Below are positions 52,558 to 61,121 of a stretch of DNA of 64,000 nt, one piece after another. The DNA is taken from contig OZ246004.1 in NCBI GenBank assembly GCA_965230495.1, positions 1,922,001-1,986,000 on the forward strand, written 5' to 3'. The position numbers and the translations under genes are program-made. Each line of letters begins with the position of its first letter. Within the stretch, counting starts at the first letter, position 1. The notes beneath the pieces are model-generated. The model was not told the origin of the DNA. It saw nothing but the letters and a program-made list of their open reading frames with translations, and searched no databases. This DNA is from JACJYM01 sp965230495 (GTDB lineage Bacteria > Bacteroidota > Bacteroidia > Chitinophagales > Saprospiraceae).

Positions 52558-54015
52558 TTATAGCGGATTTTGATCACTTGCACTGATCGCATCATTTGCA
52601 TTAATCTCATCTTCAGGAATTTGGAATCTGAAACTATTACCTTCTGCTTCTTCATTAAATAAACCAAAAGCTGCATGATTAGATCCTTCATAATCTCTAA
52701 CTAGAGGTTTTTTAAGCCTCTTTAAGTCAAACCATGCTGTTCCCTCTCCCCACAATTCAATTCTTCTGTGTAAATATACTTCTTCAACAAGGTCATCTCC
52801 CGTAGCAGAAGAAAGACTGTACCCTGGATCTCTTGTGCTCACCAAATCAAACAACACCTGAGCTGCATTAGCATCTCCCATTCTAGCCAAAGCTTCCGCT
52901 TCAATCAAATACATTTCTGCTGCTCTCATGTATACGTAATCAGCTTCAAAAAATGTATTATCTCTAAATTTAGTATTTGCATAAGCTGGTAAAACCGGGA
53001 AATCAGGATTTCCATTAACAGGATCTACAAATGCCTGCTTTCTCATATCAGTATCAGATATTTGAGAATACAAGTCAGCATCGATCAACTTATAAACTCC
53101 AAGAGCCCCTGCGTAACCGCCACTGGTATTATCCATATGAGAGAAAAATGATGCAAAGACTGTACTCGATTCATTATCAATATCCGCACCCCACATCCAC
53201 TCTGGATTACTAATATCTCTAAAACCACTTTCTAACCAATCAGTTCCTGACATTAAAGTATAATTAGCTCTTGCCTGAGCTGCTGCAGATGCCGCCTCAG
53301 ACCAGTTACCCATTTCTAAATGAACCGCTGCCAAGTGCCCCAAAGCCACACTCTGATCAATAGCCTGCTTGTTTGGTCTAGCATAGCCTGCTAATAAATC
53401 AACTGCATTTGTCAAATCATTAACTATTTGATCGTAAACCTCAGCAACAGTAGCTCTTGGCTTTCCTTCAAAATTCGCTCCATCTACTAAGGGAATACAC
53501 GGCTCGCCCTCGTGCCCAAGGTAAGTATGAGCAAACATTCTCGCCAAATAGAACATACAAAAACCTCTTGCCGTATATGCCTGACCTAATACTGCTCTAC
53601 CATTATCATCTAAATTAGACTGATCAACCGAACTAATGATAGAATTAGCTTCGGCTACGAATTTATAGTACGTATTCCATACCATTCTACTTCTACTATT
53701 TGCTTGAACTCTTCCATCGTACGAATAAAAGAACCCATACCAATGAAGAAAAGACATAGTAACATCATGAGACATGAAGTCAGTAGCTAATTGAATAGCT
53801 TTATGACCATAGTCAATATGACCACCTCTATCTCCAATTTGAAACGTTCTCATAGCTGCATAAGTACCATCTACCACAGCTTGAAATGATGCAGGATTAG
53901 AAGCCAACTGCACATCAGAAATTGTTCTCTCCGGAGCAGTGTTTAAATCGTCCTCGCTACAACTAAATAAACCAACGACGAAAACTGGTATTAATAAAAA
54001 CCTTAAATATTTCAT
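52558..54015 (-). CDS. SusD/RagB-like outer-membrane lipoprotein
   Basis: 485 residues with lipoprotein signal (VVGLFSC, Cys19). The RagB family pattern is visible: AVVDGTYAAMRTF, LGQAYTARGFCMFYLARMFAHTY, and the C-terminal YMRAAEMYLIEAEALARMGDANAAQ with RRIELWGEGTAWFDLKRL. It pairs with the SusC gene 27 bases upstream. The C-terminal end fits the SusD/RagB fold better than the SusD-like_2 type of its neighbour. Confidence 0.92.
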   Translation of the reverse strand: MKYLRFLLIPVFVVGLFSCSEDDLNTAPERTISDVQLASNPASFQAVVDGTYAAMRTFQIGDRGGHIDYGHKAIQLATDFMSHDVTMSFLHWYGFFYSYDGRVQANSRSRMVWNTYYKFVAEANSIISSVDQSNLDDNGRAVLGQAYTARGFCMFYLARMFAHTYLGHEGEPCIPLVDGANFEGKPRATVAEVYDQIVNDLTNAVDLLAGYARPNKQAIDQSVALGHLAAVHLEMGNWSEAASAAAQARANYTLMSGTDWLESGFRDISNPEWMWGADIDNESSTVFASFFSHMDNTSGGYAGALGVYKLIDADLYSQISDTDMRKQAFVDPVNGNPDFPVLPAYANTKFRDNTFFEADYVYMRAAEMYLIEAEALARMGDANAAQVLFDLVSTRDPGYSLSSATGDDLVEEVYLHRRIELWGEGTAWFDLKRLKKPLVRDYEGSNHAAFGLFNEEAEGNSFRFQIPEDEINANDAISASDQNPL

Positions 54016-54042
54016 ATCAATAATTTTTAATATTTTTTTTAA

Positions 54043-57000
54043 TTAAAATTGTAATTGAGTACCAATAGACCAAGTTCTAACCAAGGAATATTCGTTAGAT
54101 GCCGTTCCTATCGTACTCAACCTAGGATCGTATCCTTGTCTTTCACTCCAAAGTTTCACATTATTTCCTCTTATATAGAATTTAGCACTACTGATTCCAA
54201 TGTTATCCAAGAAAGCAAAGTTTGCATTATAAGACAATCCAATATTTTGAAGAGCAAAATATGATTTGTCCGTCAAGAAAAAGTCAGAAGTATTAGACTG
54301 ATCGTCATCAGTAACATCTAATCTTGGTAATGAAGCATCAGTATTTTCTGGCGTCCAAGTATCATGCACATCTTTATGGAAATTGTTTCCAATATCCCCT
54401 GCAGAACCTAGTAAACTTTGATACACTCCATCAACTCCATAGCCTCCTTGGGCAAATGAAAATCCAATATCCAACCCAAAATCCTTATAATCTACATCAA
54501 TGAATGCACCTCCATAGAAATCCGGAAGAGCTGACTTACCAACAAAGTACTCTGTTGCATCACTCCACTCATTAGTTGTGATTCTATTGCCTGTTGGCAT
54601 ACCATCATCACCTACTTCATCTACATACCAAAGAGCATCTCCATTTTCAGCGTCAACTCCTGCAAACTCTCTCATATAGTAATCATATCTTGATCTACCC
54701 TCTTCTAATCGGAAGTTACCGTCATCAATAAATTCCTGTGGCAATCTAGTAATTTCGTTCTTATACGTAGTTACGTTTGCCGCAAGGCTAAGTCCAAAAT
54801 CTCCTGAGTTCAATACATCAACCGCTACCTCTACTTCCACACCATTATTTTTCATATCACCCACATTATCCGGGAAGAACCCTCTACCTTCAGAAACTGG
54901 TAATGGATCATAAAATATCATGTCATCCACATTTCTTTGGAAATACTCCACATTCAAAGTAACTCTATCAAAAAGTCTACTTTCAAATCCAAAATTAATA
55001 TTGGTTGAGGTCTCCCATACCAAATCTTCGTTACCCAGAGATACAAAGTTAACGCCTGGAACTCCACCACCTGCATTCACTACCTCGTACTGATTTAGAT
55101 AAGCATAGTAGTTTCTATTATCTCCATCTCCTGTTATCGTTCTATTAAATTGATACAATAAGGCATCATTACCTTGCTGTCCATAACTTGCCTTTAACTT
55201 CAAATAATTAACAGCCGATATATCTTCCATAAAAGCCTCCTTCGTAAGCTCATAAGCAGCCCCAAAACCATAGAAATTACCCCATCTGTTATCAGGATGA
55301 AAAACAGATGAACCGTCTCTTCTAAATGAAGCATTCACGAAAAATTTCTCAAGGTAATCATAGTTTACACTTGAAAAATACCCCTCCACATTATATTCTC
55401 TTGCATAACCTTCTAAATATTGAATATTTGCTCCATTATTAAGTACTGGAACATCACTCAGCAAGTTTTCTGTCTTCTGACCTCTAACTAAGTCAAACTC
55501 ATTATTGTTATGCTCGTGTCCCAATAATATGGACAGGTTACTATTACCTAGTTCCTTTCTCCAACTCAACAACTGCTGATGAGCAACTGTCAATTCAGTA
55601 GAGTTGGTTGTAGTCAATCTACCATTAACAGATGATGCATCTCCTCCAATTGGAGTAGCAAAAGCTGTAATATGCTGACCAATATAATCAGCAGACACAT
55701 TATATCTGAAATTGAAATTCTCCAAAAAATCAATACCTACATATGCTCTTGTAGATAAATTGTTTAATGCGTTATTGTCAATATCCAATAAACTTGTAGC
55801 AACCGGATTGTTGAAAGCTCCATAAGGTCTAACACCTGGTATTCCATCGTCCAATGTTCCAAAATCATAAAGATCTGAACCGTCTGAATTATATATTCTA
55901 TCTCCGTTTTCATCATAAGCGTAAACCGGATATATAGGAGCAACATTTCTTGCCCAGCTAAATGCATTACTATATGTATTAGAAGCTACATTTTGAATAG
56001 GAGCATCCTGATCAGTCTTTGCATAGTTAACGTTAGCACCAAGTTTAATATAATCATTAGCCGTAAAATCGATTTTAGCTCTTGTTGTCAATCTATCGAA
56101 ACCTGAATTAAGGGCATAACCCTCATCATCCAAATAGCCTAAGGAAAGATATGCCTGAGTGCTCTCAGAACCAGAACTAATTCCTAAGTGTGTCTCACTT
56201 CTTGTACTGCTCGAAAACAACTCATCTTCCCAACTATCTTGGTATTTAAGACTAGCACCTGATCTTATAGATCCTGTAGCAGGGTCTATAACCATATCAT
56301 CGGCAACATTATAATTATTATATCCTAAAGAAAAGTCTCCGTTAGATATCAAACCTGCTGCCGCATTCTGAGCCGCAGTAGCAGGATCAGTACCAGCCAT
56401 AATATCACTGATTCTAATTCTATTATACCATGTTTCATAATATTCACCTGGATCTGTGATAATATCATAATCAGGAACCGCTCTATCACTAATTCCGATT
56501 TTTGTATCTAAGGTAACAGAGATTCCTTCTTTTCTTCCTTTCTTAGTTGTAACAACGATCACACCGTTTGCTCCTCTACTCCCGTATAGTGCATTGGCTG
56601 AAGCATCCTTAAGAAAGTTTACTGACTCAATATCTTGAGGAGCAATTGAGTTGATATTACCGTTAAAAGGCACCCCATCTACTACATATAAAGGTGAAGA
56701 AGACGCATTGATAGAACCTATCCCTCTAAATAAAACCGTAGGAGAACTACCTGGTTGTCCATTCTGTTGAATGATCTGAACACCTGCAACCTTACCTTCC
56801 AGTCCCTGTACAACATGAGCACTCTGAATCTGCTCGACATCTTCAGCCTTAATACTCGTTACCGAACCCGTTATTTGTTGCTTCTTCTGTGTTCCATAAC
56901 CCATTACAACTAACTCATCTAAAACTTCTCCTTCCGACATGGTTATATTTACACTTGACAATCCCGAAATATCAACAGTCATAGCTTTAAATCCTATATA

Positions 57001-57213
57001 ACTGACCTCTAAAGTATTACTACCATCAGGCACATTGACCGAAAAATTACCGTCAATATCAGTTATTGTACCAACGTCAGTACCCTGCACTATTACGTTG
57101 GCCCCTATTAAAGCCTCACCGGTGTTATCGGTTACTGTACCAGTAACGGTACGTTGTGCCATCATCCAACTCGAGGTTGAAATAAACACAATCAATAATA
57201 AAATTCTTTTCAT
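54043..57213 (-). CDS. SusC/RagA-type TonB-dependent outer-membrane transporter
   Basis: 1056 residues. The architecture is signal peptide (ending SWMMAQ), CarboxypepD-like domain, plug with YGSRGANGVIVVTTKKG and VVMGYGTQKKQQITGSV, then barrel ending SIGTQLQF. A possible -7 element TAAATTTG lies at 57414-57407, about 195 bases before the ATG, implying a long leader; a small hairpin (GCTGC stem) lies within it at 57330-57343. It is the first gene of the first Sus pair. Bases 57214-57478 hold nothing else that I can support. Confidence 0.95.
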   Translation of the reverse strand: MKRILLLIVFISTSSWMMAQRTVTGTVTDNTGEALIGANVIVQGTDVGTITDIDGNFSVNVPDGSNTLEVSYIGFKAMTVDISGLSSVNITMSEGEVLDELVVMGYGTQKKQQITGSVTSIKAEDVEQIQSAHVVQGLEGKVAGVQIIQQNGQPGSSPTVLFRGIGSINASSSPLYVVDGVPFNGNINSIAPQDIESVNFLKDASANALYGSRGANGVIVVTTKKGRKEGISVTLDTKIGISDRAVPDYDIITDPGEYYETWYNRIRISDIMAGTDPATAAQNAAAGLISNGDFSLGYNNYNVADDMVIDPATGSIRSGASLKYQDSWEDELFSSSTRSETHLGISSGSESTQAYLSLGYLDDEGYALNSGFDRLTTRAKIDFTANDYIKLGANVNYAKTDQDAPIQNVASNTYSNAFSWARNVAPIYPVYAYDENGDRIYNSDGSDLYDFGTLDDGIPGVRPYGAFNNPVATSLLDIDNNALNNLSTRAYVGIDFLENFNFRYNVSADYIGQHITAFATPIGGDASSVNGRLTTTNSTELTVAHQQLLSWRKELGNSNLSILLGHEHNNNEFDLVRGQKTENLLSDVPVLNNGANIQYLEGYAREYNVEGYFSSVNYDYLEKFFVNASFRRDGSSVFHPDNRWGNFYGFGAAYELTKEAFMEDISAVNYLKLKASYGQQGNDALLYQFNRTITGDGDNRNYYAYLNQYEVVNAGGGVPGVNFVSLGNEDLVWETSTNINFGFESRLFDRVTLNVEYFQRNVDDMIFYDPLPVSEGRGFFPDNVGDMKNNGVEVEVAVDVLNSGDFGLSLAANVTTYKNEITRLPQEFIDDGNFRLEEGRSRYDYYMREFAGVDAENGDALWYVDEVGDDGMPTGNRITTNEWSDATEYFVGKSALPDFYGGAFIDVDYKDFGLDIGFSFAQGGYGVDGVYQSLLGSAGDIGNNFHKDVHDTWTPENTDASLPRLDVTDDDQSNTSDFFLTDKSYFALQNIGLSYNANFAFLDNIGISSAKFYIRGNNVKLWSERQGYDPRLSTIGTASNEYSLVRTWSIGTQLQF

Positions 57214-57478
57214 AATTAATTTGGTTTAAATAATTAAATCATTATTCGTTTAAGTCAATAAATTAAAAACTAAACTGCTCCTTCGTAGCATTTTAGTAAC
57301 GTATTATTAACACAATATTAAGAAAAAGTGCTGCTAAAGCAGCCATAGAAATACTAATTTTTAATAGAAAAATGATCTTCTTGTAATGGCTGAAAGCCCT
57401 TTGCTCCAAATTTAATTTTGATTAAGCTAGCTTATTTAACTTTTAATCAAATTATTGTTTTAGACTTTGGCTTTGATT

Positions 57479-57985
57479 TTATTTTAATTTTCCTCTAAAA
57501 CCCAATTCAACCGCTGCGACATTTCGAATTTTTTTTTCTTTTATTTCAAACTTTAGGAATGTCCTCATATGATGAAAACCATGAAAACCATAAGCCCCGG
57601 GATTCATATGTAATAAGTTATTTTTCTTATCCCTCATTACCTTAAGTATATGGGAATGACCTGAAATGAACAAATCCGGATTATGCTTGGTAATCATTTC
57701 TATTGATTTTTTATAATATCTTCCGGGATACCCACCAATATGCGTCATTAAAACCTTAACTCCTTCAATTTCAAAGCTATTGAATTGAGGATATTGGACT
57801 CTAATTTCCTTTCCATCAATATTTCCGAAAACAGCTCGAAAAACAAAATTTTCTTCAAAATATTTAATGCTTTCAGGATTTCCGATATCTCCCACATGCC
57901 AAATCTCATCACATCCTTCCACTGCTTCTTTAATATCCTCGCCGAAGTAACTATGATTATCCGAAATGAGTGCGATGTTTGGCAT
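57479..57985 (-). CDS. Metallophosphoesterase, YfcE/MJ0936 type
   Basis: 168 residues. The metal motifs are SDNH (D8, H10), VGDIG, GNIDG, THIGG and GHSH. This is the calcineurin-like phosphodiesterase family, with two metal ions. The natural substrate is unknown; relatives cleave phosphodiesters of small molecules. The ATG overlaps the TAA of the preceding oxidoreductase by one base. Confidence 0.9.
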   Translation of the reverse strand: MPNIALISDNHSYFGEDIKEAVEGCDEIWHVGDIGNPESIKYFEENFVFRAVFGNIDGKEIRVQYPQFNSFEIEGVKVLMTHIGGYPGRYYKKSIEMITKHNPDLFISGHSHILKVMRDKKNNLLHMNPGAYGFHGFHHMRTFLKFEIKEKKIRNVAAVELGFRGKLK

Positions 57986-58965
57986 TAATGAAGTGATGAA
58001 TGATCCAATACTATTTTCCCAAACTGCCTGCCTTGCTCCATCCTCTCGAATGCTTTTTTATAATCCTTAAAGTCGAATATAGAATCAACCACTGGTTTAA
58101 TCTTATGTTTATTTACAAAAGAGATCATGTTTCTAAAATCAACACTTGACCCCATTGTACTTCCTACCAAATTTATTTGCCTCCAAAATAGAATTCTTGG
58201 ATTCACATTTTGCCAGTTTCCACTTCCTCCGTAAAAACCAATACTTGCTCCCGGTTTAGTTATTTTCACCAAATTCATAAATCCAGATCCTCCTGCACTA
58301 TCGATGATCACATCCGCTCCTTCAGTGTCTCTTAGAAATTTTTTGACCCAAAGTTCATCTTTATAGCTATATCCGCCCAAAGCACCCAATTCAATTGCTT
58401 TTCCAATTTTGATTTCAGAGCTTGAGGTTACATAAACTTTACAACCTAAAGCAACCGCAAAAAGAAGGCTCATCATTGCTACTCCCCCACCCACTCCATT
58501 TATTAAAACTGTATCGTTTTGTTTTACACCGCATCTTTCAAATAATGTCCTATAAGCCGTAAGCCCTGCCAATGGAAGAGCCGCGGCTTCGTGGTCAGTT
58601 AGATGCAAAGGCTTTTCGACAAGTCCATCTTCCGTAGTTTGTATTTGATCACAAAATGTTCCATTTTCAGGAATACCTAAAACCGAGAATTCTCCAGACT
58701 GCACTCTTTCGTTATCTCCCCAGTTTACTCCTGGATTTATTAAGTATTTTTTTTCATCAAGTAAAACAAGTCCGTCTGATCCCATAATCACATTAGCCTT
58801 TATGTCCGGATACATCCCTTTGGTTATCCAGACATCTCTGTGATTCAAGGCTGAAGCGATTATTTTTAAAACTTTCCTTTCCTGATTTTTAATTATTGAA
58901 ACCTTCGATCTAATAAGTCCTCCATCTCCACCAATAACAAGTCCATTTAATACGATATTTCCCAT
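57985..58965 (-). CDS. MDR-superfamily alcohol dehydrogenase/quinone oxidoreductase-like protein
   Basis: 326 residues. The N-terminal GroES-like domain contains ALNHRDVWITKGMYP and MGSDGLV; the Rossmann part has VLINGVGGGVAMMSLLFAVALGCKVYVTSSS. The C-terminal IKPVVDSIFDFKDYKKAFERMEQGRQFGKIVL is a family block. The catalytic zinc Cys is not where typical alcohol dehydrogenases have it, so it is likely a zinc-free reductase using NAD(P)H. Substrate unknown. It is coupled to the phosphoesterase gene. Confidence 0.88.
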   Translation of the reverse strand: MGNIVLNGLVIGGDGGLIRSKVSIIKNQERKVLKIIASALNHRDVWITKGMYPDIKANVIMGSDGLVLLDEKKYLINPGVNWGDNERVQSGEFSVLGIPENGTFCDQIQTTEDGLVEKPLHLTDHEAAALPLAGLTAYRTLFERCGVKQNDTVLINGVGGGVAMMSLLFAVALGCKVYVTSSSEIKIGKAIELGALGGYSYKDELWVKKFLRDTEGADVIIDSAGGSGFMNLVKITKPGASIGFYGGSGNWQNVNPRILFWRQINLVGSTMGSSVDFRNMISFVNKHKIKPVVDSIFDFKDYKKAFERMEQGRQFGKIVLDHSSLH

Positions 58966-59016
58966 TCGCTACAAATATTGGCCTCAAGTTACCATAGTTT
59001 CTATAGAATAAAAAGA

Positions 59017-59045
59017 AAAGGCTCAATTCTAAAAACTGAGCCTTA
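59017..59045 (-). terminator. Terminator after the 112-residue secreted protein gene
   Basis: On the minus strand the stem AAGGCTCA/TGAGCCTT with an 11-base loop is followed by a T-rich tail (TTCTTTTT). It lies 28 bases past the stop at 59074. Confidence 0.75.
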
Positions 59046-59073
59046 AACCAATTTAATTATAAAAGAATTATAA

Positions 59074-59412
59074 TTATTTCTCTACTGTAATATTCATTGT
59101 ATATAACTTATTAACCTCATAATCTTCTGCATCAATTCTCTTATAATTTAATAGTGACCTTAAACTTTCCCCTAGTCTGTTGTCATCAATACTTACTACT
59201 ACAAGCTCGTTTTTAGAATTAACTAAAAAATTCAAAGTCACCGTCCCCTTTTTTGAAATATGATCTATTCCAGAGTCGATATACTCCTTGATCTCATGTC
59301 TAAGACTTGGAGACCCTGGATTTGAGGAGTCAAAAGTGTACCTAGCAGCATTAACGCTGAAAGTGCTCATTAATAAAACAGCAAGTAAAACCAAATTTTT
59401 AATTTTTTTCAT
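59074..59412 (-). CDS. Small secreted protein, TonB C-terminal-like (hypothetical)
   Basis: 112 residues with signal peptide (ending SVNA). The remainder (GTVTLNFLVNSKNELVVVSIDDNRLGESLRSLL) recalls the C-terminal fold of TonB-like energy transducers, seen alone in several small Bacteroidota proteins. No other motif is visible. A terminator follows it directly. Confidence 0.6.
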   Translation of the reverse strand: MKKIKNLVLLAVLLMSTFSVNAARYTFDSSNPGSPSLRHEIKEYIDSGIDHISKKGTVTLNFLVNSKNELVVVSIDDNRLGESLRSLLNYKRIDAEDYEVNKLYTMNITVEK

Positions 59413-59533
59413 TTGTCTAAAGATTTATTTTACCCATAGGACCTCTCATAGACAACTTGGTTGCAAGCACTTGGACGAATTAACACTTTTTAACGATTAA
59501 CTAAGATTCTATTTAGACATTGTTATCAATTCG

Positions 59534-60337
59534 TTAGCATAGAACTATCGGCTTCACCATCAGTCCTGCATTTTTAAGATTTCTTAGGACTCCCTTTTCT
59601 CCTACAAGATGTGCAGCCCCAACAGCTACAAAAACAGAAGCTTCGGAGGTTAAATTCAAAATAGATGATGACATTTGGGTATTTCTTCCATAAATCAATT
59701 CCTCTCTTAGTGAACCCATTGATTTCCTAGAAGCCTTATAAAGGCTTGTAATATCCTGGGCAGTATAGTATCTCGAAAGTTGATATAGTTGTCTCCGAAA
59801 TTTAGAAACATTTCTACAGATTCCTTTTAATTGCTTTAGTTGATATTCCAGTGTTATTTTCTCGAATGTTTCCTTTTGTTGATGAATACTCTCTACCCCA
59901 CACAGTTGCTTACCCTCATAAAGAGCATAGTCCCAAAGGCTAAGATCCAGAGACTTATTACCTAATGATTTCAGGACTCTTTCGGTAATCATATTAATAA
60001 TAAACAGTGGTTTAAATCTCACATATTCTAACAAATCAATATCAAAAGATTTTAGCAAGATCCGACGCATCTTTATGAATTCTTTCTCAGAGAGAAAGCT
60101 ACGTAAATCCTTTTCGCTGGTAAACGCAAAGAAATGATTAAGTTCGCTGCTCTCCAACTCTTCCAAGTTCGTTTCGGCAGCTAACGCTTGACATTGTTTG
60201 ATATAAGGTTTAACACCTTCAAAAAACTGCAAAGCCTCTTTAGATTTAAGATGCATTGTTCCGAAAATAAAATTTCGACGTTTGTGTTCTGGATAATAAA
60301 ACTCCCAGAGCAATGATTTAGAATTAAGTTTGTACAT
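59534..60337 (-). CDS. TraB/GumN family protein
   Basis: 267 residues. Family signs are the FIFGTMHLKSKEA motif near residue 25, an AAETNLEE helix at ~55, a central R-rich helix and the C-terminal VAVGAAHLVGEKGVLRNLKNAG block. The family is a putative metal-dependent protease-like fold. Many relatives have a signal peptide; this one lacks it, so it is probably cytoplasmic. It has its own upstream terminator barrier. Confidence 0.82.
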   Translation of the reverse strand: MYKLNSKSLLWEFYYPEHKRRNFIFGTMHLKSKEALQFFEGVKPYIKQCQALAAETNLEELESSELNHFFAFTSEKDLRSFLSEKEFIKMRRILLKSFDIDLLEYVRFKPLFIINMITERVLKSLGNKSLDLSLWDYALYEGKQLCGVESIHQQKETFEKITLEYQLKQLKGICRNVSKFRRQLYQLSRYYTAQDITSLYKASRKSMGSLREELIYGRNTQMSSSILNLTSEASVFVAVGAAHLVGEKGVLRNLKNAGLMVKPIVLC

Positions 60338-60355
60338 AGGGCACTTCTAACATAA

Positions 60356-60393
60356 AAATAGGCCATCGATCATTCTTGATCGATGGCCTATTT
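60356..60393. terminator. Bidirectional terminator between the Lrp and TraB genes
   Basis: A perfect 15-bp inverted repeat (ATAGGCCATCGATCA) with a 4-base loop is flanked by A and T runs. It lies 19 bases after the Lrp gene stop. Confidence 0.88.
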
Positions 60394-60411
60394 GTTTTTA
60401 TTTTAAAAATC

Positions 60412-60900
60412 TTAATCTACTAAACCATTTTCATAGTCAAAAGGTAGAACTTTTGCTTTCTTAACTTTAGATAAAGTCATTAGCGTCTTTAATCTTTCTA
60501 TTTCTTCTATTTGTGACAGGGTTTTAAACAGCAATTTCTCGTATGTGGCAATATCCTTGCAAACTATTTTCAACAAAAAGTCAGCATCTCCTGTAATAAT
60601 GTAACACTCAGTAATTTCATCAATATTTTGTAGTTTACTGATAAAATTATCTAAAGCATTTTCCTTTTGCCATGCCAAAGACACCAAAACAAAAGTTTTT
60701 ACATTTAAGCCAATAGCTGCAGAATCAACCTTCGCATGATAACTCTGAATAACTCCAGTTTGCTCCAACTTTTTAACTCTCTCCAAAGTAGGGGCAGGAG
60801 AAAGTCCAATCTTCTTAGACAAGTCAAGATTAGTAATCTTGCTATTTTCTTGAAGAATTCTTAAAATCTTTAAATCAATTTTATCCAATTTATCGCTCAT
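60412..60900 (-). CDS. Lrp/AsnC-family transcriptional regulator
   Basis: 162 residues. The N-terminal helix-turn-helix starts LDKIDLKILRILQENSKITNLDLSKKIGLSPAPTLERVKKLEQTGVI; the RAM effector domain follows (VKTFVLVSLAW, YIITGDADFLLKIVCKD). Such proteins form octamers and sense amino acids. An ATGTGC-N7-GCACAT palindrome lies just upstream, a likely autoregulation site. The regulated genes are unknown. Confidence 0.93.
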   Translation of the reverse strand: MSDKLDKIDLKILRILQENSKITNLDLSKKIGLSPAPTLERVKKLEQTGVIQSYHAKVDSAAIGLNVKTFVLVSLAWQKENALDNFISKLQNIDEITECYIITGDADFLLKIVCKDIATYEKLLFKTLSQIEEIERLKTLMTLSKVKKAKVLPFDYENGLVD

Positions 60901-60929
60901 ATTATAATTTTATTCTATATCCAAAATAT

Positions 60930-60948
60930 ATGTGCAAATAACGCACAT
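60930..60948. promoter_or_regulatory. Palindromic operator candidate upstream of the Lrp-type gene
   Basis: A perfect inverted repeat, ATGTGC (60930-60935) and GCACAT (60943-60948) with a 7-base A/T spacer, lies 29 bases before the ATG. Position and symmetry fit an Lrp autoregulatory site; binding is not shown. Confidence 0.45.
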
Positions 60949-61121
60949 TTTTCAGTATTTTCTATCCTTAAACAAGGCAAATTCAATAAAATTCTAATAA
61001 TTAACCAATTATTAACAGACATTAGGTTAACAATAAGGCCAAATTATATTTCAGATGATGCTGCTTTTCAATACTTTAACCAAATTATATTTGAAGACAA
61101 AGAAATGTATTGACGGAAATC

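Noticed and set aside
52470..52691. Minus-strand 73-codon open frame across the susD end and terminator
   Set aside because: It overlaps susD in another frame and reads through the terminator hairpin; this is a shadow.
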